This document shows, in pieces, positions 23,601 to 35,698 of a stretch of DNA of 64,000 nt (the stretch's first letter is position 1; each line of letters starts with the position of its first letter). The stretch comes from Tupaia tana. Its lineage: Eukaryota > Chordata > Mammalia > Scandentia > Tupaiidae. A program made the translations under genes and the position numbers. The DNA lies in contig JAKSZU010000163.1 of assembly GCA_026018925.1 (NCBI GenBank), positions 124,001 to 188,000 on the forward strand, written 5' to 3'. Below the pieces are notes generated by a model that made no database searches, was not told the DNA's origin, and saw only the letters and a list, made by a program, of their open reading frames with translations.

Positions 23601-23811
23601 TCAGCTCCATCTTTTGTTTTCTTAATAAGCCCTTCTGCTCCTTTCTCCCAGGCAGGAGAGTTGAGCCATTCTCTGAGAAGATTCCACATGGATACTAGGA
23701 ACTAGATATTTCAGGGCACAGGCGAAATGAAGATTTTCTTCTCATAATTCAGCCTCCAGCAAGCAAAGCTAGTGTGGTAGGGAGCCCCTCTGGCCTTCTA
23801 TCCCTGTCTCT
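20679..23811 (+). repeat. Module F-G-H-I-J-C-D-E/G-H-I/K
   Basis: F 20679, G 20992, H 21306, I 21619, J 21933 (with gtttcctt and tctgtttgtctg), C 22246, D 22561, E/G chimera 22874 (tctgaattctctg head variant, caacctcc tail), H 23186, I/K 23499. The stretch 21306-23811 matches 31003-33506 type for type at an offset of about 9.7 kb (31 units), including the E/G chimera. Confidence 0.87.
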
Positions 23812-26800
23812 GTGTCTCTGAGGTCTCTGTCTCTCTCTGCTCCTGTCTCCTCATTTTTTTTGGTAATTTTTCCTTTTTACGATTTTTTTAAAGGTAGAAT
23901 TACTCTCTGGCTCTCAGCTCCATCTTTTCTTTTGTTAATAAGCCCTTCTGCTCCTTTCTCCCAGGCAGGAGAGTTGTGCCATTCTCTGAGAAGTTTCCAC
24001 ATGGATACTGGGAACTAGATATTTCAGGGCACAGGCGAAATGAAGATTTTCTACTCATAATTCAGCCTCCAACAAGCAAAGCTAGTGTGGTAGGAAGCCC
24101 CTCTGGCCTTCTATCTGTGTCTCTGTGTCTCTGAGGTCTCTGTCTCCCTCTGCTCCTGTCTCGTCATTTTTTTTGGAAATTTTTTTTTTACGACTTTTTT
24201 TAAAGGTAGAATTTCTCTCTGGCTCTCAGCTCCATCTTTTGTTTTGTTAATAAGCCCTACTGCTCCTTTCTCCCAGGCAGGAGAGTTGAGCCATTCTCTG
24301 AGAAGTTTCCACATGGATACTGGGAACTAGATATTTCAGGGCACAGGCGAAATGAATATTTTCTACTCATAATTCAGCCTCCAGCAAGCAAAGCTAGTGT
24401 GGTAGGGAGCCCCTCTGGCCTTCTATCCCTGTCTCTGTGTCTCTGAGGTCTCTGTCTCTCTCTGCTCATGTCTCCTCATTTTTTTTGGTAATTTTTCCTT
24501 TTTACGATTTTTTTAAAGGTAGAATTTCTCTCTGGCTCTCAGCTCCATCTTTTGTTTTGTTAATAAGCCCTTCTGCTCCTTTCTCCCAGGCAGCAGAGTT
24601 GAGCCATTCTCTGAGAAGATTCCACATGGATACTGGGAACTAGATATTTCAGGGCACAGGTGAAATGAAGATTTTCTACTCATAATTCAGCCTCCAGCAA
24701 GCAAAGCTAGTGTGGTAGGGAGCCCCTCTGGCCTTCTATCCCTGTCTCTGTGTCTCTGAGGTCTCTGTCTCTCTCTGCTCTTGTCTCCTCATTTTTTTTT
24801 GGTAATTTTTCCTTTTAAGATTTTTTTAAAGGTAGAATTTCTCTCTGGCTCTCAGCTACATCTTTTGATTTGTTAAGAAGCCCTTCCTGTCCTTTCTCCA
24901 AGGCAGGAGAGTTGAGCCATTCTCTGAGAAGATTCCACATGGATACTGGGAACTAGATATTTCAGGGCACAGGCGAAATGAAGATTTTCTACTCATAATT
25001 CAGCCTCCAGTAAGCAAAGCTAGTGTGGTAGGGAGCCCCTCTGGCCTTCTATCCCTGTCTCTGTGTCTCTGAGGTCTCTGTCTCCATCTGCTCCTGTCTC
25101 CTCATTTTTTTTAGTAATTTTTCTTTTTTACGACTTTTTTTAAAGGTAGAATTTCTCTCTGGCTCTCAGCTCCATCTTTTGTTTTGTTAATAAGCCCTTC
25201 TGCTCCTTTCTCCCAGGCAGGAGAGTTGAGCCATTTGCTGAGAAGATTCCACATGGATACTGGAAACTAGATATTTCAGGGCACAGGCGAAATGAATATT
25301 TTCTACTCATAATACAGCCTCCAGCAAGCAAAGCTAGTGTGGTAGGGAGCCCCTCTGGCCTTCTATCCCTGTCTCTGTGTCTCTGAGGTCTCTGTCTCTC
25401 TCTGCTCTTGTCTCCTCATTTTTTTTTGGTAATTTTTCCTTTTAAGATTTTTTTAAAGGTAGAATTTCTCTCTGGCTCTCAGCTACATCTTTTGATTTGT
25501 TAAGAAGCCCTTCCTGTCCTTTCTCCAAGGCAGGAGAGTTGAGCCATTCTCTGAGAAGATTCCACATGGATACTCGGAACTAGATATTTCAGGGCACAGG
25601 GGAAATTAAGATTTTCTTCTCATAATTCAGCCTCCAGCAAGCAAAGCTAGTGTGGTAGGGAGCCCCTCTGGCCTTCTATCCCTGTCTCTGTGTCTCTGAG
25701 GTCTCTGTATCTCTCTACTCCTGTCTCATTTTTTTTGTGGTAATTTTTCCTTTTTACGATTTTTTTAAAGGTAGAATTTCTCTCTGGCTCTCAGCTCCAT
25801 CTTTTGTTTTGTTAATAAGCCCTTCTGCTCCTTTCTCCCAGGCAGGAGAGTTGAGCCATTCTCTGAGAAGATTCCACATGGATACTGGGAACTAGATATT
25901 TCAGGGCACAGGCGAAATGAAGATTTTCTACTCATAATTCAGCCTCCAACAAGCAAAGCTAGTGTGGTAGGAAGCTCCTCTGGCCTTCTATCTGTGTCTC
26001 TGTGTCTCTGAGGTCTCTGTCTCCCTCTGCTCCTGTCTCGTCATTTTTTTTGGAAATTTTTCTTTTTACGACTTTTTTTAAAGGTAGAATTTCTCTCTGG
26101 CTCTCAGCTCCATCTTTTGTTTTGTTAATAAGCCCTTCTGCTCCTTTCTCCCAGGCAGGAGAGTTGAGCCATTCTCTGAGAAGTTTCCACATGGATACTG
26201 GGAACTAGATATTTCAGGGCACAGGCGAAATGAATATTTTCTACTCATAATTCAGCCTCCAGCAAGCAAAGCTAGTGTGGTAGGGAGCCCCTCTGGCCTT
26301 CTATCCCTGTCTCTGTGTCTCTGAGGTCTCTGTCTCTCTCTGCTCCTGTCTCCTCATTTTTTTTGGTAATTTTTCCTTTTTACGATTTTTTAAAGGTAGA
26401 ATTTCTCTCTGGCTCTCAGCTCCATCTTTTGTTTCGTTAATAAGCCCTTCTGCTCCTTTCTCCCAGGCAGGAGAGTTGAGCCATTCTCGGAGAAGATTCC
26501 ACATGGATACTGGGAACTAGATATTTCAGGGCACAGGCGAAATGAAGATTTTCTACTCATAATTCAGCCTCCAGCAAGCAAAGCTAGTGTGGTAGGGAGC
26601 CCCTCTGGCCTTCTATCCCTGTCTCTGTGTCTCTGAGGTCTCTGTCTCCATCTGCTCCTGTCTCCTCATTTTTTTTAGTAATTTTTCTTTTTTACGACTT
26701 TTTTTAAAGGTAGAATTTCTCTCTGGCTCTCAGCTCCATCTTTTGTTTTGTTAATAAGCCCTTCTGCTCCTTTCTCTCAGGCAGGAGAGTTGAGCCATTC

Positions 26801-27564
26801 GCTGAGAAGATTCCACATGGATACTGGAAACTAGATATTTCAGGGCACAGGCGAAATGAATATTTTCTACTCATAATACAGCCTCCAGCAAGCAAAGCTA
26901 GTGTGGTAGGGAGCCCCTCTGGCCTTCTATCCCTGTCTCTGTGTCTCTGAGGTCTCTGTCTCTCTCTGCTCTTGTCTCCTCATTTTTTTTGGTAATTTTT
27001 CCTTTTAAGATTTTTTTAAAGGTAGAATTTCTCTCTGGCTCTCAGCTTCATCTTTAGATTTGTTAAGAAGCCCTTCCTGTCCTTTCTCCAAGGCAGGAGA
27101 GTTGAGCCATTCTCTGAGAAGATTCCACATGGATACTCGGAACTAGATATTTCAGGGCACAGGGGAAATTAAGATTTTCTACTCATAATTCAGCCTCCAG
27201 CAAGCAAAGCTAGTGTGGTAGGGAGCCCCTCTGGCCTTCTATCCCTGTCTCTGTGTCTCTGAGGTCTCTGTATCTCTCTACTCCTGTCTCATTTTTTTTG
27301 TGGTAATTTTACCTTTTTACGATTTTTTTAAAGGTAGAATTTCTCTCTGGCTCTCAGCTCCATCTTTTGTTTTGTTAATAAGCCCTTCTGCTCCTTTCTC
27401 CCAGGCAGGAGAGTTGAACCATTCTCTGAGAAGTTTCCACATGAATACATGGAACTAGATATTTCAGGGCACAGGCGAAATGAAGATTTTCTACTCATAA
27501 TTCAGCCTCCAGCAAGCAAAGCTAGTGTGGTAGGTTGCCCCTCTGGCCTTCTATCCCTGTCTCT
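23812..27564 (+). repeat. F-like + A-B''-(D/J)-C-D-E + A-J-C-D-E
   Basis: F-like 23812 (ttgtgccatt private), A 24125, B'' 24437 (ctcatgtctcc, cagcagag), D/J chimera 24750, C 25063, D 25377, E 25690, A 26002, J 26315, C 26627, D 26941, E 27253. The unit at 24750 has the D head through ctttctccaag and then a standard tail (atactggg, caggcgaaatgaag), after which a C follows. The A at 26002 is the last type A in the window. Confidence 0.86.
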
Positions 27565-30500
27565 GTGTCTCTGAGGTCTCTGTCTCTCTCTGCTCCTGTC
27601 TCCTCATTTTTTTTGGTAATTTTTCCTTTTTACGATTTTTTTAAAGGTAGAATTACTCTCTGGCTCTCAGCTCCATCTTTTCTTTTGTTAATAAGCCCTT
27701 CTGCTCCTTTCTCCCAGGCAGGAGAGTTGAGCCATTCTCTGAGAAGGTTCCACAAGGATACTGGGAACTAGATATTTCAGGGCACAGGCGAAATGAAGAT
27801 TTTCTACTCATAATTCAGCCTCCAGCAAGCAAAGCTAGTTTGGTAGGGAGCCCCTCTGGTCTTCTATCCCTGTCTCTGTGTCTCTGAGGTCTCTGTCTCT
27901 CTCTGCTCCTGTCTCCTCATTTTTTTTTGGTAATTTTTCATTTTTACGATTTTTTTAAAGGTAGAATTTCTCTCTGGCTCTCAGCTCCATCTTTTGTTTT
28001 GTTAATAAGCCCTTCTGCTCCTTTCTCCCAGGCAGGAGAGTTGAGCCATTCTCTGAGAAGATTCCACATGGATACTGGAAACTAGATATTTCAGGGCACA
28101 GGCGAAATGAAGATTTTCTACTCATAATTCAAACTCCAGCAAGCAAACCTAGTGTGGTAGGGAGCCCCTCTGGCCTTCTATCCCTGTCTCTGTGTCTCTG
28201 AGGTCTCTGTCTCTCTCTGCTCTTGTCTCTTCATTTTTTTTTGGTAATTTTTCCTTTTACGATTTTTGTAAAGGTAGAATTTCTCTCTGGCTCTCAGCTC
28301 CATCTTTTGTTTTGTTAATAAGCCCTTCTGCTCCTTTCTCCCAGGCAGGAGAGTTGAGCCATTCTCTGAGAAGATTCCACATGGATGCTGGGAACTATAT
28401 TTCAGGGCACAGGCGAAATGAAGATTTTCTACTCATAATTCAGCCTCCAGCAAGCAAAGCTAGTGTGGTAGAGAGCCCCTCTGGCCTTCTATCCCTGTCT
28501 TTGTGTCTCTGAGGTCTCTGTATCTCTCTGCTCCTGTCTCATTTTTTTTGGTAATTTTTCCTTTTTACGGTTTTTTTAAAGGTAGAATTTCTCTCTGGCT
28601 CTCAGCTCCATCTTTTGTTTTGTTAATAAGCCCTTCTGCTCCTTTCTCCCAGGCAGGAGAGTTGAGCCATTCTCTGAGAAGATTCCACATGGATACTGGG
28701 AACTAGATATTTCAGGGCACAGGCGAAATGAAGATTTTCTACTCATAATTCAGCCTCCAGCAAGCAAAGCTAGTGTGGTAGGGAGCCCCTCTGGCCTTCT
28801 ATCCCTGTCTCTGTGTCTCTGTGGTCTCTGTCCCTCTCTGCACTTGTCTCCTCATTTTTTTTTGGTAGTTTTTCCTTTTACGATTTTTTTAAAGGTAGAA
28901 TTTCTCTCTGGCTCTCAGCTCCATCTTTTGTTTTGTTAATAAGCCCTTCTGCTCCTTTCTCCCAGGCAGGAGAGTTGAGCCATTCTCTGAGAAGTTTCCA
29001 CATGGATACTGGGAACTAGATATTTCAGGGCACAGGCGAAATGAAGATTTTCTACTCATAATTCAGCCTCGAGCAAGCAAATGTAGTGTGGTAGGGAGCC
29101 CCTCTGGCCTTCTATCACTGTCTCTGTGTCTCTGAGGTATCTGTCTCTCTCTGCTCTTGTCTCCTCATTTTTTTTTGGTAATTTTTCATTTTTACGATTT
29201 TTTAAAGGTACAATTTTTCTCTGGCTCTCAGCTCCATCTTTTGATTTGTTAATAAGCCCTTCTGCTCCTTTCTCCCAGGCAGGAGAGTTGAGCCATTCTT
29301 TGAGAAGATTCCACATGGATACTGGGAACTAGATATTTCAGGGCACAGGCGAAATGAAGATTTTCTTCTCATAATTCAGCCTCCAGCAAGCAAAGCTAGT
29401 GTGGTAGGGAGCCCCTCTGGCCTTCTATCCCTGTCTCTGTGTCTCTGAGGTCTCTGTCTCTCTCTGCTCCTGTCTCCTTATTTTTTTTGGTAATTTTTCC
29501 TTTTTACGATTTTTTTAAAGGTAGAATTTCTCTCTGGCTCTCAGCTCCATCTTTTGTTTCGTTAATAAGCCCTTCTGCTCCTTTCTCCCAGGCAGGAGAG
29601 TTGAGCCATTCTCTGAGAAGATTCCACATGGATACTGGGAACTAGATATTTCAGGGCACAGGCGAAATGAAGATTTTCTACTCATAATTCAGCCTCCACC
29701 AAGCAAAGCTAGTGTGGTAGGGAGCCCCTCTGGCCTTCTATCCCTGTCTCTGTGTCTCTGAGGTCTCTGTCTCCATCTGCTCCTGTCTCCTCATTTTTTT
29801 TGGTAATTTTTCTTTTTTACGACTTTTTTTAAAGGTAGAATTTCTCTCTGGCTCTCAGCTCCATCTTTTGTTTTGTTAATAAGCCCTTCTGCTCCTTTCT
29901 CTCAGGCAGGAGAGTTGAGCCATTCGCTGAGAAGATTCCACATGGATACTGGAAACTAGATATTTCAGGGCACAGGCGAAATGAATATTTTCTACTCATA
30001 ATACAGCCTCCAGCAAGCAAAGCTAGTGTGGTAGGGAGCCCCTCTGGCCTTCTATCCCTGTCTCTGTGTCTCTGAGGTCTCTGTCTCTCTCTGCTCTTGT
30101 CTCCTCATTTTTTTTGGTAATTTTTCCTTTTAAGATTTTTTTAAAGGTAGAATTTCTCTCTGGCTCTCAGCTACATCTTTAGATTTGTTAAGAAGCCCTT
30201 CCTGTCCTTTCTCCAAGGCAGGAGAGTTGAGCCATTCTCTGAGAAGATTCCACATGGATACTCGGAACTAGATATTTCAGGGCACTGGGGAAATTAAGAT
30301 TTTCTACTCATAATTCAGCCTCCAGCAAGCAAAGCTAGTGTGGTAGGGAGCCCCTCTGGCCTTCTATCCCTGTCTCTGTGTCTCTGAGGTCTCTGTATCT
30401 CTCTACTCCTGTCTCATTTTTTTTGTGGTAATTTTTCCTTTTTACGATTTTTTTAAAGGTAGAATTTCTCTCTGGCTCTCAGCTCCATCTTTTGTTTTGT

Positions 30501-31002
30501 TAATAAGCCCTTCTGCTCCTTTCTCCCAGGCAGGAGAGTTGAGCCATTCTCTGAGAAGTTTCCACATGGATACATGGAACTAGATATTTCAGGGCACAGG
30601 CGAAATGAAGATTTTCTACTCATAATTCAGCCTCCAGCAAGCAAAGCTAGTGTGGTAGGTTGCCCCTCTGGCCTTCTATCCCTGTCTCTGTGTCTCTGAG
30701 GTCTCTGTCTCCCTCTGCTCCTGTCTCCTCATTTTTTTTGGTAATTTTTCCTTTTTACGATTTTTTTAAAGGTAGAATTTCTCTCTGGCTCTCAGCTCCA
30801 TCTTTTGTTTTGTTAATAAGCCCTTCTGCTCCTTTCTCCCAGGCAGGAGAGTTGAGCCATTCTCTGAGAAGATTCCACATGGATACTGGAAACTAGATAT
30901 TTCAGGGCACAGGCGAAATGAAGATTTTCTACTCATAATTCAACCTCCAGCAAGCAAACCTAGTGTGGTAGGGAGCCCCTCTGGCCTTCTATCCCTGTCT
31001 CT
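27565..31002 (+). repeat. Module F-G-(H head)-E'-O-P-J-C-D-E-F'
   Basis: F 27565, G 27878, 28192 (H head with the 2-bp-deleted tail), E' 28503, O 28813, P 29126, J 29439, C 29752, D 30066, E 30378, F' 30690 (F junction with a G-like tail). This is the first appearance of E', O and P, variants that become common further right, so it is a transitional segment. Confidence 0.86.
28813..29438 (+). repeat. Unit types O and P
   Basis: O (28813): ctgtggtctctgtccctc, ctgcacttgtctcc, ggtagtttttcc and a tail cctcgagcaagc. O returns at 40704, 45398 and 51650. P (29126): gaggtatctgtctc, tacaatttttctctgg, ttgatttgttaataagc and cattctttgagaag; it returns only at 33820, 4694 bp away. O is followed by P here but by H in its other copies. 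Confidence 0.88.
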
Positions 31003-32880
31003 GTGTCTCTGAGGTCTCTGTCTCTCTCTGCTCTTGTCTCTTCATTTTTTTTTGGTAATTTTTCCTTTTACGATTTTTGTAAAGGTAGAATTTCTCTCTG
31101 GCTCTCAGCTCCATCTTTTGTTTTGTTAATAAGCCCTTCTGCTCCTTTCTCCCAGGCAGGAGAGTTTAGTCATTCTCTGAGAAGTTTCCACATGGATACT
31201 GGGAACTAGATATTTCAGGGCACAGGCCAAATGATGATTTTCTACTCATAATTCAGCCTCCAGCAAGCAAAGCTAGTGTGGTAGTGAGCCGCTCTGGCCT
31301 TCTATCCCTGTCTCTGTGTCTCTGAGGTCTCTGACTCTCTCTGCTCCTGCCTCCTCATTTTTTTTTGGTAATTTTTCCTTTTTACGATTTTTTTAAGGTA
31401 GAATTTCTCTCCGGCTCTCAGCTCCATCTTTTGTTTTCTTAATAAGCCCTTCTGCTCCTTTCTCCCAGGCAGGAGAGTTGAGCCATTCTCTGAGAAGATT
31501 CCACATGGATACTAGGAACTAGATATTTCAGGGCACAGGCTAAATGAAGATTTTCTACTCATAATTCAGCCTCCAGCAAGCAAAGCTAGTGTGGTAGGGA
31601 GCCCCTCTGGCCTTCTATCCCTGTCTCTGTGTCTCTGAGGTCTCTGTCTCTCTCTGCTCCTGTCTCCTCATTTTTTTTGGTAATTTTTCCTTTTTACGAT
31701 TTTTTTAAAGGTAGAATTTCTCTCTGGCTCTCAGCTCCATCTTTTGTTTCGTTAATAAGCCCTTCTGCTCCTTTCTCCCAGGCAGGAGAGTTGAGCCATT
31801 CTCTGAGAAGATTCCACATGGATACTGGGAACTAGATATTTCAGGGCACAGGCGAAATGAAGATTTTCTACTCATAATTCAGCCTCCAGCAAGCAAAGCT
31901 AGTGTGGTAGGGAGCCCCTCTGGCCTTCTATCCCTGTCTCTGTGTCTCTGAGGTCTCTGTCTCCATCTGCTCCTGTCTCCTCATTTTTTTTGGTAATTTT
32001 TCTTTTCTACGACTTTTTTTAAAGGTAGAATTTCTCTCTGGCTCTCAGCTCCATCTTTTGTTTTGTTAATAAGCCCCTCTGCTCCTTTCTCTCAGGCAGG
32101 AGAGTTGAGCCATTCGCTGAGAAGATTCCACATGGATACTGGAAACTAGATATTTCAGGGCACAGGCGAAATGAATATTTTCTACTCATAATACAGCCTC
32201 CAGCAAGCAAAGCTAGTGTGGTAGGGAGCCCCTCTGGCCTTCTATCCCTGTCTCTGTGTCTCTGAGGTCTCTGTCTCTCTCTGCTCTTGTCTCCTCATTT
32301 TTTTTTGGTAATTTTTCCTTTTAAGATTTTTTTAAAGGTAGAATTTCTCTCTGGCTCTCAGCTCCATCTTTTGATTTGTTAAGAAGCCCTTCCTGTCCTT
32401 TCTCCAAGGCAGGAGAGTTGAGCCATTCTCTGAGAAGATTCCACATGGATACTCGGAACAAGATATTTCAGGGCACAGGGAAAATTAAGATTTTCTACTC
32501 ATAATTCAGCCTCCAGCAAGCAAAGCTAGTGTGGTAGGGAGCCCCTCTGGCCTTTTATCCCTGTCTCTGTGTCTCTGAGGTCTCTGTATCTCCCTATTCC
32601 TGTCTCATTTTTTTTGTGGTAATTTTTCCTTTTTACGATTTTTTTAAAGGTAGAATTTCTCTCTGGCTCTCAGCTCCATCTTTTGTTTTGTTAATAAGCC
32701 CTTCTGCTCCTTTCTCCCAGGCAGGAGAGTTGAGCCATTCTCTGAGAAGATTCCACATGGATACTGGAAACTAGATATTTCAGGGCACAGGCGAAATGAA
32801 GATTTTCTACTCATAATTCAACCTCCAGCAAGCAAACCTAGTGTGGTAGGGAGCCCCTCTGGCCTTCTATCCCTGTCTCT
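31003..32880 (+). repeat. Six-unit module H-I-J-C-D-E/G (1878 bp)
   Basis: H 31003, I 31316, J 31629, C 31942, D 32256, E/G 32569. Same order as 21306-23185 and as the two modules at 35699 and 37578. It lacks the private bases that mark those two (catcgatacta, ccctccggcc, cacaagccaaatg), so it is an older relative. Confidence 0.87.
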
Positions 32881-35698
32881 GTGTCTCTGAGGTCTCTGTC
32901 TCTCTCTGCTCTTGTCTCTTCATTTTTTTTTGGTAATTTTTCCTTTTACGATTTTTGTAAATGTAGAATTTCTCTCTGGCTCTCAGCTCCATCTTTTGTT
33001 TTGTTAATAAGCCCTTCTGCTCCTTTCTCCCAGGCAGGAGAGTTGAGCCATTCTCTGAGAAGTTTCCACATGGATACTGGGAACTAGATATTTCAGGGCA
33101 CAGGCCAAATGATGATTTTCTACTCATAATTCAGCCTCCAGCAAGCAAAGCTAGTGTGGTAGTGAGCCGCTCTGGCCTTCTATCCCTGTCTCTGTGTCTC
33201 TGAGGTCTCTGTCTCTCTCTGCTCCTGTCTCCTCCTATTTTTTTGGTAATTTTTCCTTTTTACGATTTTTTTAAGGTAGAATTTCTCTCTGGCTCTCAGC
33301 TCCATCTTTTGTTTTCTTAATAAGCCCTTCTGCTCCTTTCTCCCAGGCAGGAGAGTTGAGCCATTCTCTGAGAAGATTCCACATGGATACTAGGAACTAG
33401 ATATTTCAGGGCACAGGCGAAATGAAGATTTTCTACTCATAATTCAGCCTCCAGCAAGCAAAGCTAGTGTGGTAGGGAGCCCCGCTGGCCTTCTATCCCT
33501 GTCTCTGTGTCTCTGAGGTCTCTGTCTCTCTCTGCTCCTGTCTCCTCATTTTTTTTGGTAATTTTTCCTTTTTACGATTTTTTTAAAGGTAGAATTTCTC
33601 TCTGGCTCTCAGCTCCATCTTTTGTTTTGTTAATAAGCCCTTCTGCTCCTTTCTCCCAGGCAGGAGAGTTGAGCCATTCTCTGAGAAGTTTCCACATGGA
33701 TACTGGGAACTAGATATTTCAGGGCACAGGCGAAATGAAGATTTTCTACTCATAATTCAGCCTCGAGCAAGCAAATCTAGTGTGGTAGGGAGCCCCTCTG
33801 GCCTTCTATCACTGTCTCTGTGTCTCTGAGGTATCTGTCTCTCTCTGCTCTTGTCTCCTCATTTTTTTTTGGTAATTTTTCCTTTTTACGATTTTTTAAA
33901 GGAACAATTTTTCTCTGGCTCTCAGCTCCATCTTTTGATTTGTTAATAAGCCCTTCTGCTCCTTTCTCCCAGGCAGGAGAGTTGAGCCATTCTTTGAGAA
34001 GATTCCACATGGATACTGGGAACTAGATATTTCAGGGCACAGGCGAAATGAAGATTTTCTTCTCATAATTCAGCCTCCAGCAAGCAAAGCTAGTGTGGTA
34101 GGGAGCCCCTCTGGCCTTCTATCCCTGTCTCTGTGTCTCTGAGGTCTCTGTCTCTCTCTGCTCCTGTCTCCTCATTTTTTTTTGTAATTTTTCCTTTTTA
34201 CGATTTTTTTAAAGGTAGAATTTCTCTCTGGCTCTCAGCTCCATCTTTTGTTTCGTTAATAAGCCTTTCTGCTCCTTTCTCCCAGGCAGGAGAGTTGAGC
34301 CATTCTCTGAGAAGATTCCACATGGATACTGGGAACTAGATATTTCAGGGCACAGGCGAAATGAAGATTTTCTACTCATAATTCAGCCTCCAGCAAGCAA
34401 AGCTAGTGTGGTAGGGAGCCCCTCTGGCCTTCTATCCCTGTCTCTGTGTCTCTGAGGTCTCTGTCTCCATCTGCTCCTGTCTCCTCATTTTTTTTGGTAA
34501 TTTTTTTTTTTACGACTTTTTTTAAAGGTAGAATTTCACTCTGGCTCTCAGCTCCATCTTTTGTTTTGTTAATAACCCCTTCTGCTCCTTTCTCTCAGGC
34601 AGGAGAGTTGAGCCATTCGCTGAGAAGATTCCACATGGATACTGGAAACTAGATATTTCAGGGCACAGGCGAAATGAATATTTTCTACTCATAATACAGC
34701 CTCCAGCAAGCAAAGCTAGTGAGGTAGGGAGCCCCTCTGGCCTTCTATCCCTGTCTCTGTGTCTCTGAGGTCTCTGTCTCTCTCTGCTCTTGTCTCCTCA
34801 TTTTCTTTGGTAATTTTTCCTTTTAAGATTTTTTTAAAGGTAGAATTTCTCTCTGGCTCTCAGCTCCATCTTTTGTTTTGTTAATAAGCCCTTCTGCTCC
34901 TTTCTCCCAGGCAGGAGAGTTGAGCCATTCTCTGAGAAGTTTCCACATGGATACATGGAACTAGATATTTCAGGGCACAGGCGAAATGAAGATTTTCTAC
35001 TCATAATTCAGCCTCCAGCAAGCAAAGCTAGTGTGGTAGGTTGCCCCTCTGGCCTTCTATCCCTGTCTCTGTGTCTCTGAGGTCTCTGTCTCTCTCTGCT
35101 CCTGTCACCTCATTTTTTTTGGTAATTTTTCCTTTTTACGATTTTTTTAAAGGTAGAATTACTCTCTGGCTCTCAGCTCCATCTTTTCTTTTGTTAATAA
35201 GCCCTTCTGCTCCTTTCTCCCAGGCAGGAGAGTTGAGCCATTCTCTGAGAAGGTTCCACAAGGATACTGGGAACTAGATATTTCAGGGCACAGGCGAAAT
35301 GAAGATTTTCTACTCATAATTCAGCCTCCAGCAAGCAAAGCTAGTTTGGTAGGGAGCCCCTCTGGTCTTCTATCCCTGTCTCTGTGTCTCTGAGGTCTCT
35401 GTCTCTCTCTGCTCCTGTCTCCTCATTTTTTTTTTGGTAATTTTTCATTTTTACGATTTTTTTAAAGGTAGAATTTCTCTCTGGCTCTCAGCTCCATCTT
35501 TTGTTTTGTTAATAAGCCCTTCTGCTCCTTTCTCCCAGGCAGGAGAGTTGAGCCATTCTCTGAGAAGATTCCACATGGATACTGGAAACTAGATATTTCA
35601 GGGCACAGGCGAAATGAAGATTTTCTACTCATAATTCAACCTCCAGCAAGCAAACCTAGTGTGGTAGGGAGCCCCTCTGGCCTTCTATCCCTGTCTCT
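32881..35698 (+). repeat. Mixed segment H-I/K-(B/O)-P-J-C-(D/E)-F-G
   Basis: H 32881 (aaatgtag private), I/K 33194, B head with O tail 33507 (cctcgagcaagc), P 33820, J 34133, C 34446, D/E chimera 34759, F 35071, G 35384. P-J-C-D matches 29126 onward at an offset of 4694 bp. The chimera at 34759 makes the C-D-E cassette one unit short. Confidence 0.86.

Noticed and set aside
28192-28512. Longer 106-codon plus-strand frames (also 40083, 44777, 47589, 50090)
   Set aside because: They are longer only because a 2-bp tail deletion removes the usual stop and runs on into the next unit. They are by-products of the shared deleted tail, not a distinct gene.
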